DNA of 64,000 bases from JABMQW01 sp964439935 (GTDB taxonomy: Bacteria > Fidelibacterota > Marinisomatia > Marinisomatales > TCS56): assembly GCA_964439935.1 (NCBI GenBank), contig CAYTPW010000020.1, forward strand, positions 1 to 64,000. Direction: 5' to 3'. Shown here piece by piece: positions 24,538 through 32,971 of the stretch. The position numbers and the translations under genes are program-made. The notes beneath the pieces are model-generated. The model saw nothing but the letters and a program-made list of their open reading frames with translations. It made no database searches and was not told where the DNA came from. Each line of letters opens with the position of its first letter. Within the stretch, counting starts at the first letter, position 1.

Positions 24538-25488
24538 ATGAAAATGCAAAATAAATGGCTGAATGATAAATTGATGAAAGGATGGATTTCTAATTTTCGG
24601 AGACATTCGATGAGAAAGCAGATTCTCAATGAAATGAACACGATCTGGGACCAAAGCTCAAAAATTGAGTTACATCAACCAGCGGATGTAGAGATTGCCT
24701 GGCAACAGCTCGAACTGGCAATCAATAGTCAAGTGTCGGATAAACCAATAATCACCAGAGCCAGAAAAGTAACTCGATCAGCTCAGCTTGTTTACGTCAC
24801 GGCCGCATTAGTTGGCCTGATCCTTATTTCGCCTAAAATTATAAACTGGTTGACGACCACAACATTATCAACCGCTAATTCTGAACAGTTGACGACAACT
24901 CTATCTGATAATTCAAGTGTTCAGTTAAATTATGCCAGCAAGCTCATATATAAAAGGGGATACAATGTTAACAATCGTGAGGTGAGCCTGACCGGTGAAG
25001 CATATTTTGATGTTAAGTCCAGCCCATTGCCTTTCATAATTCATCTGGATGCAGCCACTATTACGGTAGTAGGAACTGAGTTCAATGTTAAATCACGCGC
25101 TAATCAGTATGAAATAGTAGTGAATGACGGGGTTGTAACTGTTAAATCTCTGATCGATAGTGTTGATACAGTAGTTAGCATCAAAAAAGGGGAATTCTTG
25201 AGATTTACAAATGAAGAATTCCAGGATTCCGTACAAAGTATTCCTTTCGATAATTACCCCGGCTGGACAGATGGTCAATTAATATTTAACCAGACTGGTC
25301 TGCTGACGGTCTGCAAAGAGATTGAACTAAAATTTGATATAAGTCTTGAGTTGGCTGATACTGAACTGGCAAAGATCACAGTCACTGGCGTTATTGAGAC
25401 TACGGACCGTGATTCTACTCTGATGATTCTGTCCAGTTTAGTTCAGCGACAGATTGTAGGTGAAAAGAAGAAATATATTATTTACTAA
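24538..25488 (+). CDS. FecR-like anti-sigma regulator with DUF4974-like C-terminus
   Basis: The 316-residue single-pass membrane protein has a cytoplasmic N-terminus (~80 residues) and a TM helix near residues 82-100 (LVYVTAALVGLILISPKIIN). A periplasmic FecR domain follows (LSDNSSVQLNYASKLIYKRG, EVSLTGEAYFDVKSS, VVGTEFNVKSRANQYEIVV). A C-terminal DUF4974-type domain has the pattern LTVCKEIELKFDISLEL. It transmits the signal from the TonB receptor to the sigma factor encoded just upstream. The gene order sigma-fecR-receptor is the standard Bacteroidota arrangement. Confidence 0.92.
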   Translation: MKMQNKWLNDKLMKGWISNFRRHSMRKQILNEMNTIWDQSSKIELHQPADVEIAWQQLELAINSQVSDKPIITRARKVTRSAQLVYVTAALVGLILISPKIINWLTTTTLSTANSEQLTTTLSDNSSVQLNYASKLIYKRGYNVNNREVSLTGEAYFDVKSSPLPFIIHLDAATITVVGTEFNVKSRANQYEIVVNDGVVTVKSLIDSVDTVVSIKKGEFLRFTNEEFQDSVQSIPFDNYPGWTDGQLIFNQTGLLTVCKEIELKFDISLELADTELAKITVTGVIETTDRDSTLMILSSLVQRQIVGEKKKYIIY

Positions 25489-25554
25489 CCGGCTGTATTT
25501 CTGTAGTCTGCAAATAAAACTACTGAGGTAAAATTGATTATTATTTAGGTTATT

Positions 25555-28470
25555 TTGTTATACATTATACCAAATATTTTTTGGGCGGAAACGGGTATTC
25601 AATCAATTAGACAGATAGTTTTTCTGGTGGCAATAAGCTACACCGCCGGGTTCGCACAGGATAACCCAAGGGTATTTGACGCTCATCCGATTGAAGTTCC
25701 TCTCAGTTCATTTCTGGACTCATTAATAAAATTGCATGATATACCCTTAATCTATCAGGACCAGCAGTTAGCGGGGATTAAGATTTCCCTGGACTGTGAT
25801 TCGTGTAATATATTTGAATTAATGACGATGATAGTTGAACATACCGGTTTGAAATGGGAAATAATTGGCGATCAGTATGTCATTTCAAAATCAATAGGTT
25901 TCCAGGTCCAGAATGTAGATCTAACAATCAGCGGATATGTGTCAAATGCTCAGACTGGTGAAGCGTTATCGAATGTTAATATCTATCTGAAAAATACATT
26001 TACCGGGGCTATTACTGATTTAAATGGATACTTTAATATTCCCAGAGTCCGGCCCGGGGTATATACGATTATCGCGTCATATATTGGATTTGATAAAGTC
26101 AGTACGACAGTTGAGGTTACGGATGATATATCATTGGTCATTCCCCTATCTAGTTCAGTTATCGATATGAGTGCGTTGGAGGTGTTTGCTTCGCGGGCAG
26201 TGGAATCAGAAACACCAGTAGCGTTCACTGACGTTGAAAAAGCAGAGATCAAATTCCGGTTGGGATCAAGGGATATCCCGATGGCACTGGAGGCCGTTCC
26301 CGGTGTGTTTACCACTTATCAGGGAGGGGGAATTGGCGATACGCGCCTGAACGTCCGTGGTTTCGATCAGAGTAACATGGCAATTTTGATCAATGGTGTT
26401 CCGGTTAATGATATGGAACACGGCTATGCCCGGTGGTCAATCTGGGAAGGTATCGGCGATATAACAGCATCGATCCAGCTGCAGCGAGGGTTGAGCGCCG
26501 ATAACCTGGCGATACCCTTTGTCGGTGGAACCTTGAATATTATTACTGATCATCCTCAGAGGAAAATCGGAGCAAAATTTAGACAAGAAATTGGTAGTCA
26601 CGGATATTGGAAATCCATATTCAATACCAATTCTGGAATTATCGCCAATCGTTTTTCCATAACTGCCACTGTTGCCCATAAAACCAGTGATGGATACATC
26701 GAGAATACCTGGATTGATGCCTGGGCTTATTATTTGAGTTTCAGTTTTACACCAAATCCCGATCAGCGTTTGGATTTTTTTGTATTTGGCGCACCCTTGC
26801 GACGGGGTAATAATCCCATCCGGCGATCGATTGCCAGCTATGATCATAAATATGCCCGTCGATTGGGGATAGGTGAGGAAATCATTAATTCAAATGCTGA
26901 ACTGGGCTACCATCATAATCCCACCTGGGGACATGTCGATAAGAATTACTCAGGTAAACAATACTGGAATGGTAGGTTGCATGATCGTAAGAATGATGAA
27001 ATCATTTATGAACGAGAGCATTATTATAATAAACCACAGGGTAATCTCAACTGGTATTATAAAATGACAGATAATTTGAATCTGACCACAATGATTTACT
27101 ATTCAAAAGGTTCGGACATTTCAACCCGACCTTTTGGTTCAGTTTTATATACTGATGATGATCATCTGGACTGGAATGCTGTTATTGCCGGGAATACTAG
27201 TTCGGATCACTATGACAGTACCTACGGCGGCTATATTTCAAGCGGTATTATATATAATAAAGTTCATGACCAGGAGACTGTCGGTGCTATATCAAGGTTA
27301 ACCTATCACTATGGTCGATATTTGAAATTATCGTTTGGGCTTGACTGGAGAGATGCCGAGGTCAGAAAATATGGTGAAGTACGAGATCTGTTGGGTGGAG
27401 ATGCTTATAGCTGGAACGATCTTTTAGTATTAGGCGATGTGATCGACTACGATTTCCGATATCATGTGAACTGGGCTGCTGGATACGGGCAGATCGATTA
27501 TCAGAATAATGCTCTAAATGCCTATAGTTCAGCCAGTTTTACCATAGTCGAGTATGCAGTTTTGTTAAGTGATCAAACTGTTGATCCTCCTGATATCAAA
27601 GGCAGCAGTCTGAAGGGTGGAGTAAGCTATCATATACTTAAAGAAATTACAATATTTACAAATCTGGGAGCCATTTCAAAAGTGCCGATTATCGAACAGG
27701 TAATCGATGATTATTCGTTCATCTATAATCAGGATTTCAAGAATGAAAAGATCACCAGTATGGAGTTTGGTGTGGCATTTTCCGGTTTTAAGGATCGACT
27801 AAAAACCAGATCCAGCATCTACCAGCATATCTGGGAGAATCATACCCATATCCGGGGGAATACTGATGATCCTGGTATGGAGTTCCAGTATAGTTTACCG
27901 GAGGTTGGTGAAGTCCATAGCGGGTTTGAGATAGCAGCTTTTTTCAAACCGGTCAGTTTTTTTGAGACCAGCGCCACTGTTTCAATAGGTTCTTGGAAAA
28001 TGAAAAACAATGTAAAAACTACAATTGAGTGGAATGAGGATTATTCTGATGAAAGAACCTTTTACGTTAAAGGTTTAATGATCGGTAATGTACCCCAAAC
28101 CCAGTTGACCCTTTCCGGTACAGTTTTCCCAGTGCCCGGTACCAGAGTATCAATGGTTTATAAATACTGCGATCGTTATTATGCCAATTTTGATCCCCGC
28201 ACCCGGATGAATCCGGAAAATGATCAACAGAGCTGGAAGATGCCGGCCTTTTCACTACTTGATCTTCATGTCGCGTGTACATTACCGGTCTTCGATAACC
28301 GGATTGAAGTGCAGATGAATATTTTTAATGCCTTGGATGAACGCTATATCTCCGATGCTACTGAAACATTTTTGTACGATATTAAGGATTTCGGACACAA
28401 AGCTGAGAATGCAGGGGTGTTTTTTGGTCAGCCGCGAACATATAATTTGGGATTTGTGTTGAGCTATTAG
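25555..28470 (+). CDS. TonB-dependent receptor with N-terminal STN signalling domain (FecA/SusC-like)
   Basis: The 971-residue protein begins at TTG 25555; no better start precedes the signal (VFLVAISYTAGFAQ). Domains in order: STN/secretin-N signalling domain (~45-120, VPLSSFLDSLIKLHDIPLIY to WEIIGDQYVISKS); carboxypeptidase-regulatory-like beta-sandwich (~125-215, ISGYVSNAQTGEALSNVNIY); plug (~225-345, IPMALEAVPGVFTTYQGGG, LNVRGFDQSNMAILINGVP); and the 22-strand barrel ending in an aromatic-rich strand. The STN domain and the adjacent sigma/FecR pair mean it probably reports ligand binding as well as importing it. The substrate cannot be deduced: there is no neighbouring SusD, and no siderophore genes were seen. 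Confidence 0.92.
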   Translation: MLYIIPNIFWAETGIQSIRQIVFLVAISYTAGFAQDNPRVFDAHPIEVPLSSFLDSLIKLHDIPLIYQDQQLAGIKISLDCDSCNIFELMTMIVEHTGLKWEIIGDQYVISKSIGFQVQNVDLTISGYVSNAQTGEALSNVNIYLKNTFTGAITDLNGYFNIPRVRPGVYTIIASYIGFDKVSTTVEVTDDISLVIPLSSSVIDMSALEVFASRAVESETPVAFTDVEKAEIKFRLGSRDIPMALEAVPGVFTTYQGGGIGDTRLNVRGFDQSNMAILINGVPVNDMEHGYARWSIWEGIGDITASIQLQRGLSADNLAIPFVGGTLNIITDHPQRKIGAKFRQEIGSHGYWKSIFNTNSGIIANRFSITATVAHKTSDGYIENTWIDAWAYYLSFSFTPNPDQRLDFFVFGAPLRRGNNPIRRSIASYDHKYARRLGIGEEIINSNAELGYHHNPTWGHVDKNYSGKQYWNGRLHDRKNDEIIYEREHYYNKPQGNLNWYYKMTDNLNLTTMIYYSKGSDISTRPFGSVLYTDDDHLDWNAVIAGNTSSDHYDSTYGGYISSGIIYNKVHDQETVGAISRLTYHYGRYLKLSFGLDWRDAEVRKYGEVRDLLGGDAYSWNDLLVLGDVIDYDFRYHVNWAAGYGQIDYQNNALNAYSSASFTIVEYAVLLSDQTVDPPDIKGSSLKGGVSYHILKEITIFTNLGAISKVPIIEQVIDDYSFIYNQDFKNEKITSMEFGVAFSGFKDRLKTRSSIYQHIWENHTHIRGNTDDPGMEFQYSLPEVGEVHSGFEIAAFFKPVSFFETSATVSIGSWKMKNNVKTTIEWNEDYSDERTFYVKGLMIGNVPQTQLTLSGTVFPVPGTRVSMVYKYCDRYYANFDPRTRMNPENDQQSWKMPAFSLLDLHVACTLPVFDNRIEVQMNIFNALDERYISDATETFLYDIKDFGHKAENAGVFFGQPRTYNLGFVLSY

Positions 28471-28528
28471 TATTATTTCCGCTTTTTTAAATGACTTAAC
28501 CTTTTTTATAGGGGATTTCAGTTTTTAG

Positions 28529-28542
28529 ATCGTTATTTATAT
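28529..28542 (+). promoter_or_regulatory. Recurrent ATCGTTATTTATAT motif upstream of lipoprotein gene
   Basis: A 14-bp AT-rich element nearly identical to 24513-24526, 30170-30183, 36337-36350 and (with changes) 32917-32930, each upstream of a coding start. Here it is 69 nt before the GTG start. It may be a promoter element; the recognising factor is unknown. Confidence 0.3.
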
Positions 28543-28610
28543 AGAATCATGTATTATGATGAAATCTTTGATTTAGGACCTATCCAATTGGATCATAACA
28601 GGAGGTAATC

Positions 28611-29948
28611 GTGCAAACACAATCGTATTCAAAGTTTTATCTATATGCTACTTTACTTATATGTGTGGTCTTCTTCTTGGCCAGTTGCAATCTGCTCAAT
28701 TCAGATGAGGACGAGGAGAAAGATACACCATTCGTTGCTAATTTTACCAATGATTGGCTACCGGAGGATGCTGAGGGTTTTATAGTAATTTCTGATCTGC
28801 AGGGACAAACTCTGGATGCAGCAACCTGGAGTGGAAATACCCGAATTGAGTTTGAACCTATATCAGACTCGCGAATTATAGTTACAACTGGAACGCGTGA
28901 CGCATATAGTAGCACAGTGTATATGACTTCAAACTGTTATGTGAAACCCGGGGAATGGACTTGGAAAGGGAAACCGCAGTCAACATTTTTAGGACACGTT
29001 ACTTTAAATTTCGTGAACATACCATCGAATTTAGCTGGTGGTTGGTTGTCTGGTCTACATTACCAAATAGACGTATATAATTTCTCATCGGAGATCAATT
29101 TCCCACAGTACGCCGAACAGGATTTTCTATATTTGTGTTGTGGATTGGATGACGGTTCCGAAGTCTATCTATTAGTAGAGGATATTGCACACGGTAATAC
29201 TGTTACGGTAGATCTTGGCAACTTATCAACTACAAAAACTACATTCATCAATTTCCATCAAACTACATCTCAATATTATATTAATTGGCAAGGTTACCAG
29301 ACTCCGGGGGAATATTATCAAGGCTCATTTCCTTTATTAGAACATGAAGAGTTTGGTGATAACGATTGGAATAACGATATTAGTTTTTGTCATGCAGTAG
29401 AAACCACTCATTTCTTAACTGAGTTCATCAATTTTGATGGTCCTGAACATTGGAATGGTGATTACTGGTCTTTCTACGATTATGGTCCAATCCCAAGTAG
29501 TACTCGTAAGATAAATGCAGATTTTACATTAGTAAACTCACAGCCTGATAGCTTTCAAATTGACATCACCGGTACCGCAGACAATGTCCTTTCCAACTGG
29601 GTAAGTTATGATGGATGGAACCAGGTGAGATGGCGTGTCTTCACAAATCCGGATTATGCTGCGTTCGCGTTGCCACGGATGCCTGATAGTATTGCTATAG
29701 CTTTCGATCTTCCATACACCGCTCAGTTCTCGCTTGAGGATATAGAAATAATGGATTACCCGGATCTGGATAGTCACGAGGAAGTGATTGAAACTCTATT
29801 TCAGTCAGATGATTATTTCTTTAATATCGCCAGCAAAGGTGTGCGTATTCGCACCAAGCAGAATAACGATTCGGCTCAGAGCAATTTCAGCCCCACGAAC
29901 ACACCTAACATACTTAAACAGAAGGATCCTATGATCCCAATTCCTTAA
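28611..29948 (+). CDS. Exported lipoprotein of unknown function
   Basis: A strong Shine-Dalgarno AGGAGGT (28600-28606) sits 5 nt before GTG 28611, deciding this start. The 445-residue product has a lipoprotein signal (LLICVVFFLASC, then NLLNSDEDEE), an acidic +2 region and a beta-rich body. That body includes SDLQGQTLDAATWSGNTRIEF, here split by the predicted strands, and FLYLCCGLDDGSEVYLLVED. No domain was recognised. Just after its stop lies a decayed T9SS sorting-tag fragment (29954-30055), so the gene may once have been part of, or beside, a longer T9SS gene. Alternatively the two are unrelated neighbours. Confidence 0.75.
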   Translation: MQTQSYSKFYLYATLLICVVFFLASCNLLNSDEDEEKDTPFVANFTNDWLPEDAEGFIVISDLQGQTLDAATWSGNTRIEFEPISDSRIIVTTGTRDAYSSTVYMTSNCYVKPGEWTWKGKPQSTFLGHVTLNFVNIPSNLAGGWLSGLHYQIDVYNFSSEINFPQYAEQDFLYLCCGLDDGSEVYLLVEDIAHGNTVTVDLGNLSTTKTTFINFHQTTSQYYINWQGYQTPGEYYQGSFPLLEHEEFGDNDWNNDISFCHAVETTHFLTEFINFDGPEHWNGDYWSFYDYGPIPSSTRKINADFTLVNSQPDSFQIDITGTADNVLSNWVSYDGWNQVRWRVFTNPDYAAFALPRMPDSIAIAFDLPYTAQFSLEDIEIMDYPDLDSHEEVIETLFQSDDYFFNIASKGVRIRTKQNNDSAQSNFSPTNTPNILKQKDPMIPIP

Positions 29949-29953
29949 CGCTT

Positions 29954-30055
29954 ATTAATGCAGGTATCTATTTCTATCAGATTAAGGTCTACGTTCCCGC
30001 TGCAATCGGGGCCAAGAATTTTTCATAAACTCGTAATACGGTTGTTTTGAAATAA
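29954..30055 (+). pseudogene. Decayed T9SS sorting-tag remnant
   Basis: The translation reads INAGIYFYQIKVYVPAAIGA, then KNFS, a stop (TAA), and TRNTVVLK with a second stop. This is clearly the end of a tag of the 'MYLYQINVYDPGAIGAGAY..TRKMVVLK' type seen at 32763-32850. A CAA-to-TAA change and other substitutions show that it is no longer translated as a tag. A further 3'-end echo (GTAGATGAATGG) lies at 30083-30094. Confidence 0.7.
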
Positions 30056-30167
30056 GGGAGATCCTCATTAATACATAATTGTGTAGATGAATGGTATTTT
30101 TAAATGAGATTTTTAATATCACTAAATCAGATAAAGAATTTTTCATGGCATGGGAATATTATCAGTT

Positions 30168-30226
30168 CAATCGTTATTAATATGTAAGCAGGCGAAATTA
30201 CATACATAAAAAGGTAGAAAATGGTC
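30168..30226 (+). promoter_or_regulatory. Conserved leader of CSLREA surface protein gene 1
   Basis: Contains ATCGTTATTAATAT (30170-30183) followed by a purine-rich RBS region and the dual start ATGGTCATG. The same arrangement is found before 32966 and 36388 with the motif-to-ATG distance conserved to within 2 nt. This suggests a common promoter/5' UTR duplicated with the genes. Confidence 0.45.
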
Positions 30227-32854
30227 ATGTCCAATAATATTCAATTACCATCCTACACATCTATTTCAAAATTTTTCTCAGTAACTATTTGGTGGAGATT
30301 GCTAATCATTTTATCCATAATACTCCTTAATACAACAGCAATATTCTCGCAGACCACCTTTATAGTAAACTCCACCGGGGACGGTGTTGACAATCATCTT
30401 TCGGACGGAATTTGCAATGACGGCTTTGGAAACTGCACCTTTCGAGCAGCCATCGAACAGGCCAACTTTAGTTATGGCACCGATACGATCCTGTTTGAAA
30501 TAGCAGGGGATGGACCGCATACAATTCAACCGAATTATGCTTATCCTGATATTACCGAATCGATCGTCATTGATGGATCATCAGAGTCGGATTTTGATGG
30601 TTCGCCCGTAATTGAAATTGATGGTAGTAGCGCTGGAGATTGTAATGGATTGCGTATTAATGGTGGCGGATCTCTTATAAAAGGACTCGTTATTAACCGC
30701 TTTTTTATTGCTGGTATCGAATTAATTAACCAGGGTGGAAATACTATTGTGGGTAACTATATTGGTACAGATGTTACCGGTACAGCAGCCCGCCCGAATG
30801 AAATTGGAATATATGCGGTTAGTAACTCATCGGGAAATCAGATTGGGGGTATTGACCCGGCTGACAGAAATATAATAGCCGGTAATAATGACGCGGCAAT
30901 CTATGTTGGGGATGACGCATCTGGTAATATCATTCAGGGCAATTATATCGGTACCGATATCACCGGGACCATCAGCCTGGGAGGTACTGGGATTGGTGTT
31001 GCATCTCCAGATAATCTGATTGGAGGGACAACTCCGGGTGCAGGCAACCTGATCTCTGGTACAATCGGCGCCGGAATCTGGATTGGTGATGATTCACCCG
31101 GGACTGAAGGAAATATTATCCAGGGCAATTTGATCGGAACCGATATAACCGGAACAATAGCCCTACCGAACGAAGAGGGAATTGTGATAATTGCAGCCAA
31201 TAATTTCATTGGTGGCAGTATTGAGGGAGCCAGGAATGTTATATCGGGCAATTTCTCAAATGGAATTGGTATTTATGCCGAAGTGCAGCTTGTAACCGGA
31301 AATATAATAACGGGCAACTTAATCGGTACTGATATCACTGGTACAACTGCTTTAGGTAATGGAGAATCAGGTGTTAACATAGTAGGAGCCTCGCAGAATA
31401 TTATTGGTGGTCCATCTGAAAATGAACGAAATATAATCTCAGATAATGAGTACGGCATTGGTCTTGATGGCCGCTGGAATGATATATATGCTACTGTAAA
31501 TAATTCTATATTGGGTAATTATATTGGGACCGATATCACCGGTCTACAGGCGATTGGAAATTACCATGGTATAATTATCACCGAATCAGATAATAATACC
31601 ATTGGTGGAAGCAGTGTCGGTGCTGGTAATTTGATTTCCGGTAATGATGGAATTGGTATCAATATGTGGTCACTGGCTAGTGAAAATATTGTTCGAGGTA
31701 ATTTTATTGGGACGGATGCTAACGGTACAACTATGATCCCAAATGGTGGTACTGGGATTTCAATCAGATCTGGGTCATCAGGCAATCTAATAGGAGGTAC
31801 CGATTCAGGAGCCGGGAATCTAATATCAGGAAATAGTAGAGGAATCGCTATAGGATTTTCTGGAGCTGAGAATAATACCGTACAGGGAAATCTGATTGGG
31901 ACTGATTTAACCGGGCAATTTCCGTTGGGCAACGCTGAAAACGGAATAAGTATTTATGGCGGTGCCTCTAATAATCAGATTGGAGGCTTTGTAGATAATG
32001 CCGAGAATCTGATTGCCTTTAATACTAATGCAGGTATCTGCAACAATTCTTTGGCCACGAGTAACAGATTGGCTCGTAATTCTATTTTTCACAATGGAGA
32101 ACTTGGCATCGACCTTAGTTTTGAGACTTCCCCGCCCTATACTGATGGCCGGACTCCCAATGACGCCGGTGATGTTGACACGGGACCAAATAATCTCCAG
32201 AATTTCCCTAATATTTCAGCCGCTGGCATCGATGACCATGGTGATCTTATAATTGATTATCTGGTCGATTCCGATCCGGTAAATTCTGCTTACCCGATTT
32301 TCGTTGAGTTTTTTAAATCTGATTCAAATGGATCAGGACAAATATTCGTGCAGTACGATGTTTATTTGAACACTGATTATACTGCCGGTATGAAACAATT
32401 CAATCTTGGTAACGCACAAGCAGCTGGCGTTGGGGCTCACGAGTTGTTGGTTGCCACAGCTTCCGATATCGTTGGTAATACGTCTGAGTTTTCTGATATG
32501 ATTGTAATCAGTGCAACAGTGGGTATCCCATTTACCGGGCCGGACCTACCAGCCACCTATGCCCTTAAACAGAATTATCCCAATCCCTTCAACCCGGAAA
32601 CGACAATTCAGTATGAACTGCCACAAAAATCAAATGTTCAGATCAGTATTTTCGATCTCCTGGGTAGAAAGGTAGTAACACTGGTGTCAGGAATTCAGGA
32701 AGCAGGCTACAAGTCAATGAAATGGAATGCGACCGATAATCAGGGGCAGCAAGTCAGCGCAGGTATGTATCTCTATCAGATTAATGTCTACGATCCCGGT
32801 GCAATCGGGGCAGGTGCTTATATTCAGTCCAGTAAGATGATACTTATAAAATGA
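30227..32854 (+). CDS. CSLREA-type parallel beta-helix surface protein 1, T9SS-sorted
   Basis: The product is about 875 residues. ATG 30221 and 30227 are both in frame; the second has better spacing from the AAAGGT-type RBS. An unusually long N-terminus ends in a signal core (LLIILSIILLNTTAIFSQ). Residues ~48-80 match the CSLREA domain (VNSTGDGVDNHLSDGICNDG, then CTFRAAIEQAN). A long parallel beta-helix built of repeats with GNxIGTDxTGT and NxIGGxxxGAxNxISGN follows, residues ~100-640. After a ~100-residue beta domain (VEFFKSDSNGSGQ) comes a 'NYPNPFNPETTIQYELP' sorting tag with loop insert VYDPGAIGAG. It is probably a surface adhesin or polysaccharide-interacting protein; no lyase catalytic residues could be assigned. 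Confidence 0.88.
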   Translation: MSNNIQLPSYTSISKFFSVTIWWRLLIILSIILLNTTAIFSQTTFIVNSTGDGVDNHLSDGICNDGFGNCTFRAAIEQANFSYGTDTILFEIAGDGPHTIQPNYAYPDITESIVIDGSSESDFDGSPVIEIDGSSAGDCNGLRINGGGSLIKGLVINRFFIAGIELINQGGNTIVGNYIGTDVTGTAARPNEIGIYAVSNSSGNQIGGIDPADRNIIAGNNDAAIYVGDDASGNIIQGNYIGTDITGTISLGGTGIGVASPDNLIGGTTPGAGNLISGTIGAGIWIGDDSPGTEGNIIQGNLIGTDITGTIALPNEEGIVIIAANNFIGGSIEGARNVISGNFSNGIGIYAEVQLVTGNIITGNLIGTDITGTTALGNGESGVNIVGASQNIIGGPSENERNIISDNEYGIGLDGRWNDIYATVNNSILGNYIGTDITGLQAIGNYHGIIITESDNNTIGGSSVGAGNLISGNDGIGINMWSLASENIVRGNFIGTDANGTTMIPNGGTGISIRSGSSGNLIGGTDSGAGNLISGNSRGIAIGFSGAENNTVQGNLIGTDLTGQFPLGNAENGISIYGGASNNQIGGFVDNAENLIAFNTNAGICNNSLATSNRLARNSIFHNGELGIDLSFETSPPYTDGRTPNDAGDVDTGPNNLQNFPNISAAGIDDHGDLIIDYLVDSDPVNSAYPIFVEFFKSDSNGSGQIFVQYDVYLNTDYTAGMKQFNLGNAQAAGVGAHELLVATASDIVGNTSEFSDMIVISATVGIPFTGPDLPATYALKQNYPNPFNPETTIQYELPQKSNVQISIFDLLGRKVVTLVSGIQEAGYKSMKWNATDNQGQQVSAGMYLYQINVYDPGAIGAGAYIQSSKMILIK

Positions 32855-32910
32855 GAAAACTCAATTTACCAATTCAAGCACAAATTTTATCCGACATAGG
32901 GGATATTACC

Positions 32911-32971
32911 GGTACAATCGTTTTAATATGGGAGCGGGGAAATTTCGTTAACAAAAAAGGAGAAAATGGTC
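32911..32971 (+). promoter_or_regulatory. Conserved leader of CSLREA surface protein gene 2
   Basis: A diverged motif ATCGTTTTAATATG at 32917-32930, an AAAAAAGGAG Shine-Dalgarno at 32953-32962 and the dual ATGGTCATG start reproduce the arrangement before genes 1 and 3. Confidence 0.4.
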
